From: Anaerolineales bacterium UBA4823
GTDB taxonomy: Bacteria; Chloroflexota; Anaerolineae; Anaerolineales; UBA4823
Assembly (NCBI GenBank): GCA_002402275.1
Contig: DHFN01000218.1
Span: 1-10,552, forward strand
DNA length: 10,552 nucleotides
Direction of reading: 5' to 3'
Below the pieces are notes generated by a model. That model was not told the origin of the DNA, did no database searches, and saw only the letters and a program-made list of their open reading frames with translations. This document shows, piece after piece, positions 1 through 6,798 of the stretch. The position numbers and the translations under genes were made by a program. Each line of letters opens with the position of its first letter. Within the stretch, counting starts at the first letter, position 1.

Positions 1-1002
1 TTCTACAATATACTCATAAACTCCTTCAGATAAAACCCGCGCTCCAATCTCCGCTGCCTGCACTGAAGCTCCACCAAGATGCGAGGTAGCCGTAACATTA
101 TCGAGAGAAAATAATGGGCTTGTAGGTTTGGGAGGTTCATCCTCAAAGATATCAAGCGCTGCTCCTGCGATGCGATGCTCTTTCAGTGCATCATAGAGTG
201 CGTTGTGATTAATTAACCCTCCTCTTGCTGTATTAATTATATAAGCAGTCTTTTTCATCAATGCAATTTCCTTTTCCCCGATCATCCCGCGTGTCTCGTC
301 TGTTTCACGAACATGGAGGGAAACATAATCACAACATTTCAGAATTGTTTCAAAAGAAGCTGGTTCGCAATTACAGGATCGAATCTCCTGATCATCAACA
401 TACGGATCATAAACAAGCACCTTCGATTCAAATGCTAATAATATTTTAGCAACCTTTTTTCCAATTGCGCCAAATCCCAGTAGGCCAACTACTGAGGAAT
501 TTAATTCTTTTCCTACCTCACTAAAAGTATAAAGATCACCGCGCCATCTTTTATCTCTCATTAGCGAAGTATGAGAGCGCGCAATATTTCGTGATACAGA
601 AAGCATTAACCCAACAGTATATTCAGCAACAGCTCCGGAATTTCGGCCAGGCGCGTATAATACAGGAATCCCACGTTTGGTACAGGCATTCCAATTAATA
701 TTTATCGGCCCACCGCGCGCCACCCCCAGTACTTTGAGTTTTTTCGCTTTTATGAGAACTTTCTCGGAGATTGGAGCGGTATGGGTTATGATGATATCCA
801 CATCCTCCACAATCCCGGCAGTTTCATCTTCATCTCCTACATATTCACAAATTTCCTCATTTTGTTGTACAGGTGTAACCGGCCAATTATCCTGCAGATA
901 TACAAATTCAAATTCGTATTCAGTATTTTTAAATATCTCGCAAAACGAATTCTTAAGAACATCTTTTGTTACAAATAAATCACTAAGTACTGCGACTTTC
1001 AT
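1..1002 (-). CDS. D-isomer-specific 2-hydroxyacid dehydrogenase (SerA-like), 3' end cut by window edge
   Basis: NAD-dependent oxidoreductase of the D-2-hydroxyacid / phosphoglycerate dehydrogenase family, expected to interconvert a 2-hydroxyacid and a 2-oxoacid in the cytoplasm. I translated the frame by hand: 334 codons are open from ATG at 1002 to the window edge. Visible marks are the Rossmann glycines GFGAIG (residues 176-181), an acidic residue closing the second strand (D199, favouring NAD), and the catalytic triad Arg260 (in NTARGG), Glu289 (in EDEPP) and His308 (in SHLGGAS). The family usually ends about 10-20 residues after this point, so only a short tail is missing. The ATG follows AAGAGGT and lies 14 bp after the aldo/keto reductase stop, so it is the last visible gene of the operon. 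The RGGPININ stretch (97-103) suggests a subgroup distinct from biosynthetic SerA, and no ACT domain would fit in the remaining length. Substrate unknown; a sugar-acid role is inferred from context. Confidence 0.9.
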   Translation of the reverse strand, partial: MKVAVLSDLFVTKDVLKNSFCEIFKNTEYEFEFVYLQDNWPVTPVQQNEEICEYVGDEDETAGIVEDVDIIITHTAPISEKVLIKAKKLKVLGVARGGPININWNACTKRGIPVLYAPGRNSGAVAEYTVGLMLSVSRNIARSHTSLMRDKRWRGDLYTFSEVGKELNSSVVGLLGFGAIGKKVAKILLAFESKVLVYDPYVDDQEIRSCNCEPASFETILKCCDYVSLHVRETDETRGMIGEKEIALMKKTAYIINTARGGLINHNALYDALKEHRIAGAALDIFEDEPPKPTSPLFSLDNVTATSHLGGASVQAAEIGARVLSEGVYEYIVE

Positions 1003-1016
1003 TTACATACCTCTTA

Positions 1017-1997
1017 TCATGATATTTTTTTAATTTTTAATTCTCTTTCTGCGAGTAAACTATCTATTTCATCAATAACTTCCTGGCTGAGGTTAATCTC
1101 ACCGGCTTCAATTGTTTCTTCGATCTGTGAAGGTCGCCTTGCACCTACAATCGCTGCAGTGACTTCAGGACGACGCAACGTCCAGGCAATGGAAAGAACA
1201 GACATGGAAACCCCAATACGTTCTGCAATGTTTTTTATTTTTTCTACTAATTGAAGATTGATCGAAAGAAGAGGTTCCCGAAAGTTAATATCTCCTTTTC
1301 TCCAATCATCATCCGGGAGAGAAGTTGCTCTCTCAGCAGTAAATTTGCCAGATAATAATCCAGCTTGCATCGGGCTATAAACAATTACACCGATATTTTT
1401 CTTTATGCAAAATGGCAGAATCTCTGATTCAATATCAGTTTTAATCATATTGTATGGAGGTTGAAGAGAAGTTATCTCATGAATAGCAGAAATACGCTCC
1501 ATCTGAGATACATTGAAATTTGAAACACCTCCAAAACGAACTTTCCCCTCTTTAATCAAATCAGAAATAGCCTGCCAACCTTCTTCAATATCCTCATCTG
1601 GCAGCGGCCAATGGATCTGGTACAAGTCAATTACATCTGTTTGCAATCTTTTTAAGCTTGATTCAACTTCCATTTTGATGCTATCGGCTTTTAGATGACC
1701 ATAGATATCTGAACCATCCTTTTTCCAAAGAATCCCACATTTTGTGGCAATTATGACCTTGTCACGCTTATTTTTAATTGCCTGCCCAACAATTTCTTCG
1801 GAATGGCCATGCCCATATCCTTTTGCAGTATCAATCCAGTTTATCCCAAGATCAAGAGCTTTATGGATAGCTGCGATCGAATCCTTATCATCCTGTATGC
1901 CCCAACCATACGGATTATCACCTCCACCAATAGCCCACGTACCTAATCCAATGGGAGTAATCAATAAATCGCTCTTTCCCAACCTTCTAGTTTTCAC
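1017..1997 (-). CDS. Aldo/keto reductase, AKR11 (YhdN-like) type
   Basis: NAD(P)H-dependent oxidoreductase with a TIM-barrel fold, acting on an aldehyde, ketose or hydroxyl group in the cytoplasm. The 326 residues match the usual family length. The catalytic tetrad is complete: Asp56 and Tyr61 (WIDTAKGYG), Lys86 (ATKCG) and His129 (QIHWP). VSNF (158-161), LQPPYN (178-183) and a C-terminal GARRPSQ cofactor-binding segment are also present. From memory, the overall pattern (TWAIGG near the N-terminus, SLKRLQTD, DLYQIHWP) resembles Bacillus YhdN/IolS of the AKR11 group more than the xylose reductase group. Translation starts at GTG; the ATG a few bases upstream is out of frame and stops after two codons. 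The gene lies 13 bp after the second ATPase gene and 14 bp before the dehydrogenase. A redox step on the imported sugar or polyol is inferred; the true substrate is unknown. Confidence 0.93.
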   Translation of the reverse strand: MKTRRLGKSDLLITPIGLGTWAIGGGDNPYGWGIQDDKDSIAAIHKALDLGINWIDTAKGYGHGHSEEIVGQAIKNKRDKVIIATKCGILWKKDGSDIYGHLKADSIKMEVESSLKRLQTDVIDLYQIHWPLPDEDIEEGWQAISDLIKEGKVRFGGVSNFNVSQMERISAIHEITSLQPPYNMIKTDIESEILPFCIKKNIGVIVYSPMQAGLLSGKFTAERATSLPDDDWRKGDINFREPLLSINLQLVEKIKNIAERIGVSMSVLSIAWTLRRPEVTAAIVGARRPSQIEETIEAGEINLSQEVIDEIDSLLAERELKIKKIS

Positions 1998-2002
1998 GTC
2001 AT

Positions 2003-2008
2003 CCTCCT
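2003..2008 (-). promoter_or_regulatory. Ribosome binding site deciding the GTG start of the aldo/keto reductase
   Basis: AGGAGG lies 5 nt before GTG (1997-1995). An ATG (2002-2000) directly abuts the SD but is in another frame and reads ATG ACG TGA, so it cannot start the enzyme. Its stop overlaps the GTG as GTGA. The start call therefore rests on this SD and on the family N-terminus (MKTRRLGKS). Confidence 0.75.
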
Positions 2009-2010
2009 AT

Positions 2011-3114
2011 TTATTGAATCAAAAGGGATGTATTTCGATCAAAATAATAGAAATTATCTAAGTCATACATCATACCGACTACTGACCCAACGGCTGGTAC
2101 TGTTTCAGTGTACGTTTTCACTTTGATACTTTCTGATTCAACCTGAACGTTCACAATAGTCGTTTGTCCAAGCGTTTCAACAATTTTGATAACTCCTTTT
2201 ATCAATGCTTTAGGATCATCGGGGTTCACAAATTTAATATCTCTCGGTCTTACCCCGATAATAAGCTGACAGGATCCCATTTTTTCGTTTAACATTTTTT
2301 GATCTTTTTCAGAAATGGGCAATTTGTATGGTGAATCGCAATCCACTATGGCATAGCTTCCCTGGTAATCAACTGCAAATAAGTTCATAGGTGGATCTCC
2401 AAGGAACTGGGCAACGTAAATATTGCAGGGTTTATAGTACACATCATCGGGTGTACCAATTTGTTGGATTTTCCCTTCTTTAATAACAGCGATCGTGTCC
2501 GCCATTGATAAAGCTTCCAACTGATCTGGTGTTGAATAGAGTGTAGTAATTCCAAATTCCTTTTGAATCCGCTTTAATTCTGATCTCATCCGGTGTCGCA
2601 ATTTCGCATCCAGATGAGAGATGGGTTCATCAAGGAGGAATATATTCGGTCTTCGAACTAAAGTCCTTCCTAACGCTACTCGCTGTTTTTGCCCCCCGGA
2701 TAATTCTTGTGGAAGGCGTTCCAGCAATTCCGCGATTCCCAACATTTCCGCAACATTTTTAACGCGTTCTTCTTTTTCTGCTTTGGAGGATTCCTTTTTT
2801 CGTACAGGAGAATTTAATGGGAAAAGAAGGTTTTCGCGAACTGTCATATGCGGATATAAAGCATAGTTCTCAAAAGCCGTAGCAATATTCCGGTCTTGTG
2901 GAAATGCACCTGAAAAATCCTTTTCACCGATGAGGATTTTTCCGCTATCAGGCGGAATAATACCGGAAATAATATTGATAGTTGTTGATTTTCCTGCTCC
3001 TGAAGCGCCTAACAGGCAAAACATTTCTCCTTCTTTACACTTAAAGCTTACATCTTCAAGCGCAATTTTCTTGCCGAATGTTTTTGTTATTTTTTGTAAT
3101 TCCAGACTGGCCAT
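2011..3114 (-). CDS. Sugar ABC importer ATPase, second of a pair (MalK/UgpC-like, no switch His)
   Basis: Cytoplasmic ATP-binding subunit powering a carbohydrate importer. The 367 residues are typical for MalK-like proteins: ATPase domain (about 1-235) followed by a C-terminal TOBE/regulatory domain containing GVRPRDI. Walker A is GASGAGKST (36-44), the signature is canonical LSGGQ (138-142), Walker B is IFLLDE (158-163), and the D-loop reads SHLDA. Two motifs are unusual. The Q-loop position is Glu82 (AFENYALYP instead of the usual VFQ). The switch histidine is replaced by Pro196 in STPDQLEA, where family members normally have THDQ; codon CCA is two changes from a His codon, so a single base error is unlikely. 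The start is ATG after GGAAGG, 12 bp after the stop of the other ATPase gene. The two ATPases most likely form a heterodimer, with this one supplying LSGGQ to its partner's site. Transported substrate not deducible. Confidence 0.95.
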   Translation of the reverse strand: MASLELQKITKTFGKKIALEDVSFKCKEGEMFCLLGASGAGKSTTINIISGIIPPDSGKILIGEKDFSGAFPQDRNIATAFENYALYPHMTVRENLLFPLNSPVRKKESSKAEKEERVKNVAEMLGIAELLERLPQELSGGQKQRVALGRTLVRRPNIFLLDEPISHLDAKLRHRMRSELKRIQKEFGITTLYSTPDQLEALSMADTIAVIKEGKIQQIGTPDDVYYKPCNIYVAQFLGDPPMNLFAVDYQGSYAIVDCDSPYKLPISEKDQKMLNEKMGSCQLIIGVRPRDIKFVNPDDPKALIKGVIKIVETLGQTTIVNVQVESESIKVKTYTETVPAVGSVVGMMYDLDNFYYFDRNTSLLIQ

Positions 3115-3126
3115 TATTGACCTTCC

Positions 3127-4239
3127 TTAGCTTTTCATTTCTGCATCGAAGAAGAGGTTTTTTCCATCTTCCAACGAGAAAAAGTGAATATTATCTTGAT
3201 TGAATTTCACATAGATTGTCTGGCCAGTTTCAGGTCTAATATCACCCAAAACTTCAGATAAAAACAACTGATCTCCAACTTTGAGAGTAATGATGGTTCT
3301 ATCACCTTGAATTTCTACAAAATCCACCAGCAAACCGCAGCAGTTTTCAGTTGCCTCGAAAGAAATACCAATATCTTCCGGCCTTACGCCCATACGAATT
3401 CTATTTTCTCTTTTAGAATCAAATTGCTTTGACCAGAATTTGTTCAATTCAAACGAGAAAGCAGAGCACTTGATGAAGTGTTTCTCTTTTTCTACAAAAA
3501 CCTCAACATCTACAAAATTTGCGGGGGGTTCTCCAATGAAACCCGCTACAAATTCAGTGTACGGGTGGTGGTAAATTTCAAGTGGGGTACCGATTTGTTG
3601 AATTTCACCTTGGTTCATCACGGCGATTCGATCAGCCATAGCCATTGATTCAACCTGATCATGGGTAATATAAAGAGTTGTTACGCCCAATCGGCTCACC
3701 TGCGTCTTCAATTCCTCGCGCATGCGAGCTCGTAAACTCGCATCCAGATGGGAGATCGGCTCGTCCATAATTAATACATCCGGTTCTCGAACAATGGCTC
3801 GTCCGATGGAAACTCGCTGCATTTCACCACCACTCAAGCGTTGTGCATTCTTATGTAAAATCCCCTCAAGATCAAGAAATCTAGCTGCGGCTTTAACTTT
3901 CTCATCGATAATGTTTTTTGGCATGTTCCTGGCTCGTAAAGGGAAAGCAATATTTTCATATACACTCAAATTGGGATACAAAGCCCAATTCTCAAAAACC
4001 ATGGCAACATTCCGCTCTTTTGGACGTAGATGGTTGACAACTCGGTCATTAAAAATGATCTCACCTTTTGTTATTTCTTCCAAGCCAGCGATCATGCGCA
4101 ATGAAGACGATTTCCCGCATCCAGAAGGTCCCAGGATAGAGAAAAATTCTCGATCCTCACATTTCCAGGAGACATTTTTAACCGCCTCGACATCACCTTT
4201 ATAAATTTTCCAAACGTTACGTAGTTCGACACTAGCCAC
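3127..4239 (-). CDS. Sugar ABC importer ATPase, first of a pair (MalK/UgpC-like, LSGGE signature)
   Basis: Second MalK-type ATP-binding subunit of the importer, 370 residues, with an ATPase domain followed by a TOBE-type C-terminal domain (GVRPEDI). Walker A is GPSGCGKSS (37-45), Walker B is VLIMDE (155-160), and the switch histidine is present (His193 in ITHDQVES). The ABC signature is LSGGE (135-139) rather than LSGGQ, and the Q-loop position is Glu83 (VFENWALYP) as in its partner. Sequence divergence from the downstream ATPase is considerable, so this is a long-standing paralogue pair rather than a recent tandem duplication. Translation begins at GTG; the nearer ATG is out of frame. It lies 16 bp after the GntR-like gene. 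Importers of this class often use an ATPase homodimer; two adjacent ATPase genes suggest a heterodimer, as in rhizobial GlpS/GlpT glycerol importers (family knowledge, not shown here). Confidence 0.95.
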   Translation of the reverse strand: MASVELRNVWKIYKGDVEAVKNVSWKCEDREFFSILGPSGCGKSSSLRMIAGLEEITKGEIIFNDRVVNHLRPKERNVAMVFENWALYPNLSVYENIAFPLRARNMPKNIIDEKVKAAARFLDLEGILHKNAQRLSGGEMQRVSIGRAIVREPDVLIMDEPISHLDASLRARMREELKTQVSRLGVTTLYITHDQVESMAMADRIAVMNQGEIQQIGTPLEIYHHPYTEFVAGFIGEPPANFVDVEVFVEKEKHFIKCSAFSFELNKFWSKQFDSKRENRIRMGVRPEDIGISFEATENCCGLLVDFVEIQGDRTIITLKVGDQLFLSEVLGDIRPETGQTIYVKFNQDNIHFFSLEDGKNLFFDAEMKS

Positions 4240-4246
4240 GTTTCAT

Positions 4247-4251
4247 CTCCT
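4247..4251 (-). promoter_or_regulatory. Ribosome binding site deciding the GTG start of the first ATPase
   Basis: AGGAG lies 7 nt before GTG (4239-4237), a normal spacing. An ATG (4246-4244) directly abuts the SD but gives only ATG AAA CGT GGC TAG. The GTG frame yields MASVELRNVWK, which aligns with the MASLELQKITK start of the partner ATPase, supporting the choice. Confidence 0.75.
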
Positions 4252-4255
4252 GATA

Positions 4256-4969
4256 TTATTTGCGCAGACTCATTTCATAGCCTGCATGAAATTTCCAAAC
4301 TGCACGTGATGCTTTAATAGGTACATCATCTGGATCCCAAGTAATTCGGAACCGTAATAAAACAGGTGTTCCAGTTGGAACCTCAAGGAATTTTGCTTCC
4401 CTTTCTTCAAGGCAGGCTAACGTGACTTCATCCGTGGCTCGCTCCGAGACCAATCCAAATTTCTCTTCCATGACCTTGAAAGATGATTGGCCGGATCCTG
4501 TTTCCATAAACATATCCTTAGTAATCCCAGGATATAACTTGGCAGGGAAATACGAAGTCTCAATCGCAACAGGGAAACCGTCAGAAGAACGCAGTCTTTC
4601 CATGATCTGGACTTTATCACCGGGATTCAGATTCAACCGTTGTTGAATGGATGGCCATGCATCTACTAATTCCCAATTCAAAATCTCTACGCCAGGATTT
4701 TCTCCGCGTTTTTTGGCTTCCTTAGTGATCGAATGTTCTCCGGTCAAGATACCCCAATAGGGATATGAAGGAATCTGATATATATGGTCAACCACTTGTA
4801 CAACTCGTTCAATGTATCCTTCATAGACAAGTTCATTTAAAGCATGTTCGACTTCACTTTCACGAGCATTAAATTTTTCTGCCAATACTTTGGCAGTTGG
4901 AATTTTTTCTCCATTTTTAAATCCACTGGAGGATAACCATTTTTCTAGTTCGAAAAATACTTCGTTCAT
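4256..4969 (-). CDS. GntR-family (HutC/UTRA-type) transcriptional regulator with atypical DNA-binding helix
   Basis: 237-residue protein with a GntR-like winged helix (about 1-68) and a UTRA ligand-binding domain (about 80-232). UTRA marks are IMERLRSSDGFPVAIETSYFP (122-142), LEVPTGTPVL and a C-terminal region ending YEMSLRK. The family senses a sugar or metabolite and releases DNA on binding, so the imported compound or its phosphate is the natural effector (inference). The winged helix is odd: IPTAKVLAEKFNARESEVEHALNELV retains the hydrophobic frame of the family, but positions normally Arg-x-Thr-Val-Arg in the recognition helix are Glu37, Glu39 and Glu41, and the usual glycine-rich wing (GxGT) is missing. 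It may bind an unusual operator or have lost DNA binding. Starts at ATG after GAGGT, 26 bp after the second permease gene. Being encoded between permeases and ATPases, it would be made with the transporter and could autoregulate it. Confidence 0.88.
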   Translation of the reverse strand: MNEVFFELEKWLSSSGFKNGEKIPTAKVLAEKFNARESEVEHALNELVYEGYIERVVQVVDHIYQIPSYPYWGILTGEHSITKEAKKRGENPGVEILNWELVDAWPSIQQRLNLNPGDKVQIMERLRSSDGFPVAIETSYFPAKLYPGITKDMFMETGSGQSSFKVMEEKFGLVSERATDEVTLACLEEREAKFLEVPTGTPVLLRFRITWDPDDVPIKASRAVWKFHAGYEMSLRK

Positions 4970-4995
4970 CCTTTACCTCACAAAAATTAGAATAT

Positions 4996-5826
4996 TTATC
5001 CTTTTAAACCACTTCTCCCTAAACCTTCTACCAAGTTCTTGGAGAAGATAAACACCAATATATAGATCGGGATGATCCCAGCCAGGGCAGCGGCTGACAT
5101 CTCTCCGAATTGCATACCATGCTCTCCGATGTATTGTGAAATACCGATCGGAAAGGTCTTGGATGCATCACTATAAGTCAAGATCAGAGCAAAGAGAAAC
5201 TCATTCCAAGACATGATCAAACAAACAACACCAGTTGAAAGCACACCTGGTTTAATCAGGGGATACACGATCTTCACCAGAGTATCAAATTTGCTGTACC
5301 CATCTACCCATGCCGCATGTTCCAATTCAACGGGGATATTGCGGATGTAGCTGTCTAGTAACCAAAACGCAAGTGGAATATTCATCATGGAATGGATCAA
5401 GATCAAACCCACCAGTTTATCCTGCAATTCCAACGTTTTAACGATCGCAAAAATTGGCACGGTGACAACAATGGGGGGCATCACGTACGTTCCGAGAATT
5501 AATGAAGGTAAAACAGCTCCACCTGTTTTAAAACGGACGACCGTGTAGATGGTAGGTATTGCAATTAGTAATGTAATCAATGTGCTCGAAATCGCAACCA
5601 CTGTAGAATTGAATAAATATTTTGTCAACGGCACATTCCGAAAAGCCTTTACCCAGTTTTCAAAGGTAATCCCACCTTGGGGGAAAATCGCTCCTGAGGT
5701 TCGAATTTCCAGCGGGATCTTCAAGGAAGTGGCAGCAACAAATACAATAGGTAGCAGGATAATTGTTAAAAACCCAATTGCGATTATCAGACCAATGATT
5801 TTTGACACAATATTCCTGCTTGTCAT
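4996..5826 (-). CDS. Carbohydrate ABC importer permease, MalG/UgpE-like
   Basis: Inner-membrane permease subunit of a CUT1-type importer; 276 residues, normal for the MalG side of the pair. About six membrane segments are visible, roughly at 10-33, 74-96, 106-130, 138-160, 196-218 and 244-264. The cytoplasmic EAA loop that docks on the ATPases is at about 169-194 (EHAAWVDGYSKFDTL followed by YPLIKPG), and the C-terminus GLGRSGLKG is the family's typical tail. The ATG overlaps the upstream permease stop as ATGA, with a strong GAGGAGG just before it, indicating translational coupling and equal production of the two subunits. The polarity of the pair (MalF-like first, MalG-like second) is standard. 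Substrate specificity cannot be read from the sequence. Confidence 0.95.
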   Translation of the reverse strand: MTSRNIVSKIIGLIIAIGFLTIILLPIVFVAATSLKIPLEIRTSGAIFPQGGITFENWVKAFRNVPLTKYLFNSTVVAISSTLITLLIAIPTIYTVVRFKTGGAVLPSLILGTYVMPPIVVTVPIFAIVKTLELQDKLVGLILIHSMMNIPLAFWLLDSYIRNIPVELEHAAWVDGYSKFDTLVKIVYPLIKPGVLSTGVVCLIMSWNEFLFALILTYSDASKTFPIGISQYIGEHGMQFGEMSAAALAGIIPIYILVFIFSKNLVEGLGRSGLKG

Positions 5827-6707
5827 TCTGACCTCCTCATGAAAAATTCACGCCCCTTGATTACAAGAGTTGCAATAATCGTGATGATGAGCAGCATTAA
5901 GAAACTGAGCGCCGCTGCATAACCTGTATTGAACTGTTTGAAAGCCACTCGATAAATATAGAAGGAAGCAACTTGTGTAATATTTCCTGGACCACCAAAA
6001 GTGAGCATATAAACCAGATCAAATACTTTCAAAGAAATTAGAAGCTTGAAAAGGAATACGACAATTACCTGAGGTAGAACAAGAGGTAAAGTCAATCTTT
6101 TGAACACTGTCCAACCGGATGCTCCATCCACTTCAGCCGCTTCAAAGGGAGCCTTTGGTAAAGCTTGCAGAGCGGCATAACAAAGAATAAAACAAAAGGG
6201 GGTCCATTGCCAGATATCTGCAAACATGATTGACGGAAAAGCTAGTTTTGAATCTCCTAAAAATGCAATTAATCCCTTTGTTATTCCCCATTGCATTAAA
6301 TAATGGTTCATCAAACCCGAATTTGGATCATAAATCAACTTCCAAATCATTGAAACTGCTACCGGAGGAGTAAACATCGGCAATAATGCAATACTGCGAA
6401 GCAAGGTACTGAGACCTCTAATTCCTCGCACAGCGTACGCGAGCAAAAATCCTAATAATGTTTCCAGGGACGTAACAACAAAAGCGAAAAGGAACGTATT
6501 TAATAGTGATCTTCCAAAATTTTCATCAAGAATCGCTTGTTTATAATTGTTAAACCAGATGAAATCTTTGAAAGGTTGTGCAAGGGTTGAGTTTGTTAGA
6601 CTGCTACTAACCACATAAATTAATGGAACTATGGAAAAGAAAATCAAAAAGACCCATGCGGGGATTGCCATAATCCTTGGGCTTATTTGTTCAAGTTTAT
6701 TTTTCAA
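5823..6707 (-). CDS. Carbohydrate ABC importer permease, MalF/UgpA-like
   Basis: Inner-membrane permease subunit partnering the following gene; 294 residues with about six membrane segments (roughly 12-36, 68-92, 103-126, 157-181, 207-235 and 262-284). The EAA loop for ATPase docking is at 189-212 (EAAEVDGASGWTVFKRL, then PLVLP), and FGGPGN (237-242) is a recurring UgpA-type motif. Like UgpA, it lacks the large extra periplasmic loop of enteric MalF. Translation starts at TTG, chosen because AGGAG lies 7 nt upstream; the next in-frame Met is residue 13 and would cut into the first helix region. It lies 91 bp after the binding-protein gene, separated by a stem-loop, and overlaps the next permease by 4 bp. 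Confidence 0.95.
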   Translation of the reverse strand: MKNKLEQISPRIMAIPAWVFLIFFSIVPLIYVVSSSLTNSTLAQPFKDFIWFNNYKQAILDENFGRSLLNTFLFAFVVTSLETLLGFLLAYAVRGIRGLSTLLRSIALLPMFTPPVAVSMIWKLIYDPNSGLMNHYLMQWGITKGLIAFLGDSKLAFPSIMFADIWQWTPFCFILCYAALQALPKAPFEAAEVDGASGWTVFKRLTLPLVLPQVIVVFLFKLLISLKVFDLVYMLTFGGPGNITQVASFYIYRVAFKQFNTGYAAALSFLMLLIITIIATLVIKGREFFMRRSE

Positions 6708-6714
6708 CGGAATT

Positions 6715-6719
6715 CTCCT
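6715..6719 (-). promoter_or_regulatory. Ribosome binding site deciding the TTG start of the first permease
   Basis: AGGAG is 7 nt before TTG (6707-6705). The resulting N-terminus MKNKLEQISPRI is a short charged lead before the first membrane helix, as expected for UgpA-like permeases. No in-frame ATG or GTG sits better relative to an SD. Confidence 0.7.
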
Positions 6720-6746
6720 AAATCATTCTTCCAAACTTGATGGAGG

Positions 6747-6785
6747 AAAAAGGGGGATAGACCAAAATCAATCTATCCCCTTTTT
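6747..6785 (-). terminator. Stem-loop with A/T flanks between binding-protein and permease genes
   Basis: On the minus strand GGGGATAGA (6780-6772) pairs perfectly with TCTATCCCC (6761-6753) around a 10-nt loop. AAAAA precedes the stem and C plus TTTTT (6751-6747) follows it. This has the form of a rho-independent terminator, with the A- and T-runs able to extend the stem past a bulged C. It begins 13 bp after the lipoprotein stop and no new promoter is evident before the permeases. A partial terminator or mRNA-protecting hairpin is likely: such elements after binding-protein genes commonly give excess binding protein over permease (known from maltose-type operons; inferred here). Confidence 0.8.
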
Positions 6786-6798
6786 CTAAAATAAATCT

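Noticed and set aside
677..1033. Plus-strand open frame of 118 codons opposite the 2-hydroxyacid dehydrogenase and the end of the aldo/keto reductase
   Set aside because: It is the antisense of well-conserved enzyme sequence with a full catalytic triad on the minus strand; no SD or recognisable protein pattern.
3722..4204. Plus-strand open frame of 160 codons opposite the first ATPase
   Set aside because: Shadow of the ATPase coding frame, which carries Walker A, signature, Walker B and switch His; the antisense product resembles nothing.
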